64,000 nucleotides of DNA, taken from assembly GCF_021730395.1 (NCBI RefSeq), contig NC_069371.1, forward strand, positions 72,694,001-72,758,000. Direction: 5' to 3'. Below the pieces are notes generated by a model. That model was not told where the DNA came from and did not search any database. It was given only the letters and a program-made list of their open reading frames with translations. Positions 55,641 to 64,000 of the stretch are shown one piece after another (the first letter of the stretch is position 1; each line of letters starts with the position of its first letter). The position numbers and the translations under genes were made by a program. The DNA comes from Mercenaria mercenaria (taxonomy: Eukaryota; Mollusca; Bivalvia; Venerida; Veneridae).

Positions 55641-58600
55641 GGAAAAAAATTAAATTGGAAACCAAAATTTAAAGGGAAAGCACATAAACAAATATAAACT
55701 GTGATATATAGTTTTGGGTTCATCAAAGTTTTATAAAACCAAAAAAATGTACTTCTAAAATTATTTAAATAGTGTTATTGGTTTTTGTTTATTTTTAATA
55801 AAAATAAATTCAAGCTTTAACACTAAAGCACTATTCCGTCCGTTAAAAAACTGAATTTAGAAAAAAAACCGGGGGGGTTTAAAAAACATTTCTTTGTAAA
55901 TTATAGATTTTTCACGTCCTTTTTTTTAAAATTTTTTTTTAAATTTAAGTTTCCCTCGGGAACAGTGAAACGGTTATTTCATTTTTGGCATATTAAACCA
56001 TTGATCAATGAGAATGTCTTGAAAATGAAAATTTTTAAATGCATTTAAAAACTTTGTTATGACAATAAAATAAAAAGATCTAAAAAAAGTAGGGTGTCTT
56101 ATTCAAATTTTTTTCATTTAAACTAGACACTCTTTCAAGTGTTGTAAAATCTATAGGGAATTGTCCCAAATTTAATTTTACCCCCTCAGTAAAGGGGGAA
56201 AAAATTTTTTTACCCCATTTTTTCAAATTTATTACCATTTCCAAAAACATACTGCATGTACAGAAAAAATTACTTTAAGGAAAAAAATTTCAAAAAACAG
56301 TTTGTTTTAAAAATTACCCGAAGCCCAAAGGAATTTTTCACTTAAATTTCACTTAAATCAAAAATTTGTTTAAAAAACTGTTGAATACCCCTTACCATGA
56401 AAGTTTTTTTAGATAAGTAAAAAGACCCAAAAATTCAAATGGATATTTTCAAAAAAAGGTAGCCCAAAAACATCAAAACCCAATCTCTCTTGCCCTTTTT
56501 TGGGCAAGACCTTCAGTTTCTATTTTTAAATTTAAACTTAAATTTTTTTTGGTTTCCGGGATTACCAGATTTCAAATACTGCGGATGAAAAGGGTTTCCT
56601 TCTGTGAATTTGGGGCCCTTTTTCCTGACGGGCTTTTTCCCGTCCCAAAAAAAGCGCAACCCGAAATAATCTATTCGGCCTCGCGGGCCCTCCGTTTTTT
56701 AGTTTTTCCTTTTAAACCCCATTTTCTGTATTGCGTGTCCCCTACAACTTTTCTTCGAAACGTGTTAAGTCAAATTTTCGGACGTCGTTTTAAAACGAGA
56801 CGGGAAATTATTTTCCTTTTCAAACGGGCATAAAGGGCCCCCCAAAAAACATCTTTGTCTGAATACAAAAACTGTTGTACAATTCCTGGTCTAAACGGTT
56901 GCCCGCACTGTCAATCCACAGAACCCAAGCCTTTCCCCCCCCTAAACCATTTTTTGATAAAAGGTTTCGCGCTTTCCCCTATAAATTCCCCCGGGAAGTT
57001 TTTAAAAGTTTGGCGTCAGGGTCGGTTTTCGTGTATTTTTCTTTAACCTTTGTTTTCCATCGTGTAAATTGTGATTTTCTAAACCCAAATTCTTTTTATC
57101 AGGCATACAACTGTTTTGCTACAAAAACGGTATCTTCAGTGCTACCATCTTCACCAAAAGGGAATCTGTTTAATTATGGGGAAAAGGGAAATAGTTGAAA
57201 GAGGAACCCAAAATTGACCCAAGAAAGTCTACAGCGCCCTCTGCAGGGGGATAAAAAAAATATTTCTCTGTGAAAATTTTGTTTTTTTAAATTTTGAAAA
57301 AAAAACGCTCTTTTAAAGGGTTTATCATTTTGTTTAATTAAATTTAGAGAGGGACGATTTTTTTTTTTAGGTTTTTTGTGGGACAGTGAAAGATATGTCC
57401 CCGCCCTTTTTTCCCTTTCTGAATCTTTTTTTAAAAAAGCTTTTAGAATCCTCTCCAGAAATACTTTTTCTAGTCCATTTCTCGGTTTCAAAACTTCCTG
57501 TATCAAAACTTTTAGTAAAAAAATTTCTTTTTGGCACGAAATAGAAATATCTAATCTTCAGCCGGCGTATAGTCATGTCTTTTTCATCTAAATTCACGGT
57601 TAATCTGGAAAGAAGGAGGCAGTTTAATGATACTAAAATAATGTATTTAAATGTTCGTAAATATATACCGTTTCTCGTTGTGGCTTTGGTATAGAATTGC
57701 CACAATATTCTGCACCATCAGTATGTTTTCCTGAATTATATACTCGTTCTAAGTCGTTCTTCGCATATTTTTACAGCTGACACCCCATTGATTATAAATT
57801 TAAAAGGGGAAAGGGGCTAGAATTTGAAACACTAAGGGGAAATCGCGAAATTTTTGAAGGGAAGGTTTTTTTGTTTTATTTCCCCATAATAAACAGACAA
57901 GGGAAACTATACAAAAAACCTGTTTAATTTATGCTATCAACAATTATTTAAAAATACTTACAAATGGCTTTTAGAAATTTAAACCCCGTTCCCCCCTTAA
58001 TTTAAATTTTAAAATCTGGAAAAATCTGCCCTTTGTTTGTCAAATTTTTTTAATAGGTCTTAGGAAAAAAACTTAACGTCAAACCTGTGTTTTATCCCCG
58101 GTTTCAATAGTTTAAAATATGAAAAACAAAAGGATACTCGAAATTATCAGCAAAACAAAAAAGAAACCAAAAATAAAAATTTGGGCCGTTTATACCGTTA
58201 GAAATGCAGATACATGGCACAAAAAAAAAAATATATATATGCCGTAATGTAAACAAACAGATACATATTATTTTAAATTTAAATTTTTTATGTATAAATA
58301 TCAAATTAATGTATAAAATCAAAAAAAATTTCCCTGGGGGGTGATGTTTTTTATGAAGGGCGGGTTAATAACATTAACTTTAAAACTTTTTTTCCTCTAT
58401 ATTAGCCCAACTTTGGGAAAATTTTTATCTATAATGTTTTTATCCAAAAAAAAACCTTTAAAATTTTTTATTTAAAAAAAAATAGGATAATTTTCCGTAA
58501 AAGCACAAAAATGACCCAAAGTTTAGGAGGGAAAGTTTACAATAGTATGCAAAAAACTACCCCAAGGTGGTTTTTTTTTAGGCCCCGTATAGCGGGTTTT

Positions 58601-61430
58601 TCATTTCCCTTTTTTCTTAGCAACGGGAAACAATTTTCCCCGCTGCGACTTAAATAGGGCAAAAAACAGACTGCACAAAAATAAATTACGTTTTGAGAAT
58701 ATATTAATTTGGTTTAGTTCGAATTTAATTTTTGAATTTGTTTTAAAAGTAAATATCCGCCGAAAGACAAAGAAAATTTAGGGGATCTTTGCAAAAAACC
58801 CCCAGCCTTTTTTTTTAATGATTTGGAATTTAAACAAAGTTTATAAATAAATTGGGTTAATTTGGGTATTCATTCCCGGGAATTTTTGATCTCGAGAATT
58901 TTTGGTTTTTAAAAAAAATGGAAAAAATTTATTTTTTCAAAGATTTTTTTAAGTAAAAACAAAAGAAATTTTTTTTTTTTTTCCAAAGTATCTTCCTTTA
59001 AATTTCCCCATGTCGCAATTTTGCTTACTTTATACTTGAGTTTTAATTTAAAAGGGCAAAAATTTTTAAAAAAAAAAAAGTTTTAGTTAATTTAAAATTC
59101 AGCCCTTTTGGTTTTTATCCATTATTTTCAAAACGGGGATCAATTTATTCCGTTTTTAAAAATAATTTAAAAATAATAATAATAATCATCCTTCCTATCA
59201 TCACTTCCCTCATCATATCTTTAAAATTATATTTGGTACTTTCCCTTTAGTGTGTTTAGATTTTTCTTTTATTTGATAAATATCTTACGAATTTAAAATT
59301 TTTTTTTTTTTACACCTTTTGACTTTTTATAAGGAGATGGGCCCTTAAAAATTTTCCCAAAATATATTCGTAAAAATTTAGAAATTCCCGAAAATCACGT
59401 TTAAAAGTTTATTTTTTTTTATTTAAAAAAACAAATCCGTCGCGTGATAATTTTAACTGATGCGTTCTGTTTTTGGCATTGATGGGCCGAAGGGATCAAA
59501 AGATATCGCATCAAAACCTTTTTTTTGTTTTTAGTAACTTTTTTTTGGGCCGCTCAAAAAAGGGGAAATTCTCCCAAAAAAAACTTACGGTTTGTTTTCC
59601 CAGGTGGCAAAGTCTTTTCTTGTTTTAATTTGCATAAAAGTTGCGCAAAAATTTTCCCGGGAATCAACCTTTTAAACCGGGTTTTTAGGGAAAGGAGCCG
59701 CGACCCCAAAAATTTTTAAAATGTCATTTAAGGGGGAGGAAAAAAAATATATTTTACAAAATATATGAAGGTTTTTGGGGAAAAAAAGTTTTAATAAAAA
59801 AAGAAAATTTTTAGCTCTTTGATATAAGGGAAAAAAATAAATTTTTTTTAAAAATAAGGAACAAGTTTTATATTTGTATGATGTGTGAAATATAGACTGG
59901 GAAATTTTCATGTTTTTTTCTGGACGAAAAATTTTGAATAAAGCATTTGTTTTTAGGTAAGGTAAAGTTTTAATTTTTAAAATACATATCTTTTTAAACA
60001 AAGTTACGTATAAAAAATTTCTTGACGAAATTTCTTTATAATGGCAAAACAATTGTAATTTAATTTATAATTTTTTTTTAGGTTTTTTTTTTACGTTTTA
60101 GAGTTCTTTTGCCACACTAAAGCGCGCAAAGCGCCCTTTAAAAATTTTTTTAACCCCGGGGTCTGCGTACAAACCAAAAAGTTTTGTTTAAAAAAACCCA
60201 TAAGAAGCCTTAAAATTTGATTGGCCCCCTCCCACCAAGGCAAAAACAATTTGATTGGTTGGGCCCTCGCGGCAAACCCCCAAAAAAAACGAACTTTACA
60301 AATTTTTTCGTTTTATTTCTTTTAAAAAACCAAATAACCTTAAAAGATAAATCGGTCGTGAATTAAAATCAAAATTGAAAATTCTTTTTGCTTTTGATAA
60401 CCCTTACGACATTTCATCACGTTTTTAAACAATCATGTCACCTTAAAAAAGCAGCACAAAAAAAAACCCTTTTACTAATTTTGTGTGTTTGGGACCCGGG
60501 CGGATGATTTCACTTTTGCCCAAATGGGTTTAATTTGGTATTCGGTCCTTTCCTTTGGGTGAAAATCTGTAAAGGAAAACTGTGTTAAAGTTTTGTTTAT
60601 ATTTTAATTGATTATAAACGGGTAGCTTTATAAAGAATTTTTCCTTTCCCCCATAACTCCCGTCTGAAACCCCCCCGTACCCTTTTTATTGGGTTAAAAA
60701 TTTTTCTTTTTAATGGTATTAAAGAAACCGTAACAACAACGTAAAGTTGCTAAAAAAACTCCAAAACCCCCATAAAAAACGTTATTTTTTTTTAGGTTTA
60801 AAAATAATTATCGAAATTATCAGGAAATTAAATATTCGAAATTCCCTTTCAAATTGGGCCCCAAAAAAAGTTATAATTTGTATTGCCATAACGAATGTGT
60901 TCCTTTTCTCTAAAATTCCTTTTGCAAACTTCCGCAACGGGGTTTTTTCTTAAAACTAAAAATTTTTTGAAATTTTTTAAAGGAAAACGGCAGTAAAATT
61001 GATATTAAAATCCTTCAGTTCGTTATTTAAAATAGTTAAATATAATTATCGAAATTATCAGCAAAATAAATAGATACCAAAAAGTAAACAAAATTTTAAA
61101 AATCATCAGTTAGAAAATGCCCGAATTTTTCACATGTACATGGGGGTTGATGTACACTTTTCCGATAGAAAACTATGGGGGGGTTTTTGATACATAGGAA
61201 AATAATGTTAAAATTTTCACCTATACATCGGATTTACATTTTTTTCTTCAGCTGGGAATTAAAATGTCGGGGGCGGTTTTTGTAAAATACAATCACCCCT
61301 AGGGGGTATACTTTTATGCCCGACCCTTTTAAATTTTTTTAAAAAAAAATAAAAAAAAAGCAAAAAAAAAAAACAAAAAAAAAAAAACAACATCAACAAA
61401 AAAACAAAAACAAAAAACAAACAAAAAAAG
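55350..61430. other. Low-quality, homopolymer-inflated sequence
   Basis: The texture changes abruptly about 30 bases into the CTCK exon. Runs of A, T, G and C of 4-10 bases appear every few bases, with blunt TTTAAA/CCCC/GGGG words that are rare elsewhere in the window. A short island near 57535-57790 looks normal. Open frames inside are chance products of this composition. One short string, EYKNCCTIPGLNGCPHCQ at about 56857-56910, looks protein-like, but nothing around it supports an exon. The region is best read as an unpolished gap-fill. Confidence 0.75.
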
Positions 61431-61472
61431 CAGAAAACAAATGTGCGAGTTTGAAAAAGGTTCGTTGCAACT

Positions 61473-61669
61473 TTAACCTTTACCCTGCTCAATTTCAAAA
61501 ATCGACTGGTCTTACATTTTGGCCAGTACCACTTATTATTATAAAGGGTGTTCGCTGAAAATTTACTGACTGAATAGCGAACAGTGCAGACCAAGATCAG
61601 CTTGGACGTGTGTTGGACCGCACTGGTCGCAAAGGCAAAATCGCTTTTCTCAAGCAGGCTAAAGGTTAA
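61473..61669. mobile_element. Short inverted-repeat element (TTAACCTTTACCCTGCT ends)
   Basis: The ends TTAACCTTTACCCTGCTC and AAGCAGGCTAAAGGTTAA are inverted complements. The inside contains GCGAACAGTGCAGACCAAGA and CGCACTGGTCGCAAAGG. I recall a family of this form in venerid clams. Non-coding; probably a MITE. Confidence 0.65.
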
Positions 61670-64000
61670 CATAAATAGTTAAACGAGTCGCCTAAACCCC
61701 TCACCCCGAAATATTGCGAAAAAAAGATGTACACCTCATTAAATGCGAACGTGAGATATTTTCTTTATAACTATTTGTATTTATATTTTATATCACATAT
61801 ATTTCTTTTTCTGTGTGCATTGGCTAATATTGCCTGTGTTGCGAAATGTTACATCATCACTGATTTCGGTTCCTGTCACTAGGAATGGGAAAAAGACCTA
61901 TCTTAAATATCAAAATTGGTTTCAAAATTTTAGTCGATCCACCGCTAGCATGTTGAGGAACTTGCTTCTGATCAACTATACAAACTGCTGTTAGCGTCTA
62001 TTTTAGACCCATTCTGTTGCACACACAGTGACGTTGCAAACTGACCGAATAATCTTTTCTTATTGTTTATATCTTTATTGCTGTGATTTGATTTTATGAA
62101 TTTACTTAAATATTTATGTTGTTAAAAAACGACGAAAAATCCTGACAGGAAAAGGCATATTCAAAGCACTTATCCTCCCATACATATGGAGATGTTGGTA
62201 TATGTACACGTATACTGGTTCGCAGCGCCTGATCACATTGAGACGAACGAATGCAATAACAATGACATAGAAGTAACAAACAAATACAAACATACACAAA
62301 GACGTTGCACGACAGAGTACAAGTTTTGGACGGCCAGGGACGGAAACAGTTTATTTGCGCCAGACCTCATTACCATATACCTGTGTTACCAGACGGTGTA
62401 AATATACTTTCCGTCAGGTGAAACCATTATATATGGACCACTAACCACAGGATCACATTGCGAAACACAAATACGCTCATGTAAGTATATATAGATGTAT
62501 GCCCTCGACGACACAAGAGCAAGAACACCAAAGGAAACAGCAATAAGGACACGACCAAGTAGGACAGGGGATAGATATTAAACTAATCCATCCCTAGAGG
62601 GGGGGGGGGGGGGGGGGGGGGGGTTAAAACTCGTTGCCTACGTGTCCCGTCACCACACAATCAAAGCGGAAAGCACTAGCGACCGAATATAAAATGACTG
62701 AACACTAAACATGCCGTGTTTCTCAGAACAATACGGTCATAGCATGTTGTAATAAGACATTAACTGTTGGTCAGAAAAGGTTATGCCCCAGAATTTTTCG
62801 ATGTTTGTCTCTATACAGATCAGGTGGTAAAAGTACTTAACAACAGACAAATCTTTAGATTACTTTTGCATTAAATAACTTATTCCAGATAATGGCAAAT
62901 AATTAACAAAGTTCATGGCAATGGTAGCGTTACTGAAGAACCTTTCTGGTAAAAGTACAAGTATTATTTTAAAGAATAGAGGCTCAACATGACTACTGGT
63001 TCTTGCGAGCTGCGAAATATAAACTCTTAAATATGTGACACGGCGTTACATGCCATCAAGATATGTGTTATCCAAAAGAGATTGTCCCAGTCTAACAGGC
63101 AGCAAATGCCGTTCTAGAGCTAAAGCAAAGAAGACTACTATCAATGTTGCTGGTTGTCATCTGAAAAAGGGGTTTGCAAAAAATAAAATCAGTTAGAAAA
63201 ACTCTGTAGCAAGAATGATAACAAGAAATGTCCGCTAATAATGCAATCGTGTCGGCATAGATATAGAGAATATTAGGTTACTGTCTTATAAATTTAAATT
63301 TATTAAGTGAGTCGGAGAAAATATAAAAGTCGAGGCTCTGCCGAGACTTTTATTTTTTCGTAGACGAACTTAATAAATTTAAATTTATAAGACAGTAACC
63401 TAATGTTCTATTTATCCTACCTTCTGATCTAAAATCATTCTTTAATTAAAATTCAAAATTTACCACCAACTAGATCCGAGTCTGTCTTGCACAGAAATTA
63501 ATACGCCCCACCATTACACAAACAGGTCTTTAAGATAAAAATATAAAATATGAGCCGAAAAACAAAGGCTAACCTTGTTCTGCTTTGTGTCTGACTTCTC
63601 TGTTCTGCTGAACAGTAAAGATTAATTCTAATTTGCTGCCAAGTGAAGTTTTGTCCGAAGTTCAGTTGAATGTCGGATTGCCCATCCTCACCAAGCAAAC
63701 GATTGACGAGACTTATATACACGCCATATCGCCGCTTGACAAAACAAATAGGCAAACCGTTTCCTCGATGATTTTATTCAATAACACTCCATTAAAGATG
63801 CAATATATTCCTAGATTGACGTGTAGAAAGCTAAAATTCTGAACAAACGCTATACATCAGTCACTTTCCGTTTCTCCGAGCGTTTCCGTTATAAAAACTT
63901 TTTGTAGTAATTGCAAGTACGGTATGCATACACTATACATTTGTGATGGTCTCACATACCTAATAAAAGCGCGTTTATGAAAATAATTGCATAAATATGT
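61670..64000. other. Intergenic tail of the window
   Basis: AT-rich sequence of normal quality with no recognised gene. It contains a G homopolymer (about 62599-62623) and the fold-back at 63271-63404. The minus frame at 63498-63755 (85 residues) has no recognisable domain or splice context. Confidence 0.45.
63271..63404. mobile_element. Fold-back element with 37-bp arms
   Basis: TATTAGGTTACTGTCTTATA plus AATTTAAATTTATTAAG on the left is the inverted complement of CTTAATAAATTTAAATTTAT plus AAGACAGTAACCTAATG on the right, almost without mismatch. A second hairpin (AAAAGTCGAGGCTCTGCCGAGACTTTT) sits inside. Non-coding and MITE-like. Confidence 0.85.

Noticed and set aside
56549-57705. Several open frames of 60-112 residues
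   Set aside because: They fall in the homopolymer-inflated region and are rich in Phe, Lys and Pro from T, A and C runs. No conserved domain is visible.
63498-63755. 85-residue minus-strand frame at the window end
   Set aside because: No domain, start context or splice site that I can support.

Overview
This window looks like nuclear DNA of a bivalve mollusc, probably a venerid clam. Genes are split by AT-rich introns with GT/AG borders, there are no operons, and fold-back repeats of a type I remember from venerid genomes are common. The species guess rests on memory of those repeats and is an inference.

Left part (1-19 kb). Two minus-strand paralogues encode vitelline-membrane-outer-layer-I (VMO-I/VMO1)-like proteins at 1601-4722 and 11680-15518. 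Each has four exons with identical intron phases and the same three-fold 'GGxWGxW' domain, but their N-terminal exons are unrelated. Between them lies a 5'-truncated, frame-broken LINE (about 7070-9945).

Middle and right part (19.2-55.6 kb). One very large plus-strand gene of about 52 recognisable exons encodes a secreted gel-forming-mucin/hemocytin-like protein of roughly 3,800 residues. The order is: signal peptide, RKKR processing site, CCP, EGF, CCP, VWD1-C8-TIL, VWD2-C8-TIL, extra TIL, VWD3-C8-TIL, a 3.3 kb Ser/Thr/Pro repeat exon, F5/8C (discoidin), cysteine-rich module, LDLa, four CysD (Mucin2_WxxW) modules joined by mucin-type linkers, VWC modules, and a C-terminal cystine knot (CTCK). 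It combines the hemocytin/hemolectin plan with the CysD-in-PTS plan of vertebrate gel-forming mucins.

The most interesting signal is that the N-terminal stalk of the first VMO1-like gene carries the same [14 protein letters not shown] repeat as the mucin domain of the big gene, about 30 kb away on the other strand. VMO-I sits with ovomucin in the bird egg coat, so two VMO1-like genes beside a gel-forming mucin gene, one sharing its repeat, suggest an extracellular mucus or egg-coat locus.

Quality. From about 55.35 to 61.43 kb the sequence is full of inflated homopolymers and reads like an unpolished consensus. It damages the CTCK exon. Scattered indels in several other exons (VWD2, TIL2, VWD3, the repeat exon, CysD3, CysD4) may have the same cause, though gene decay cannot be excluded. 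The last 2.5 kb is intergenic DNA with a fold-back element.
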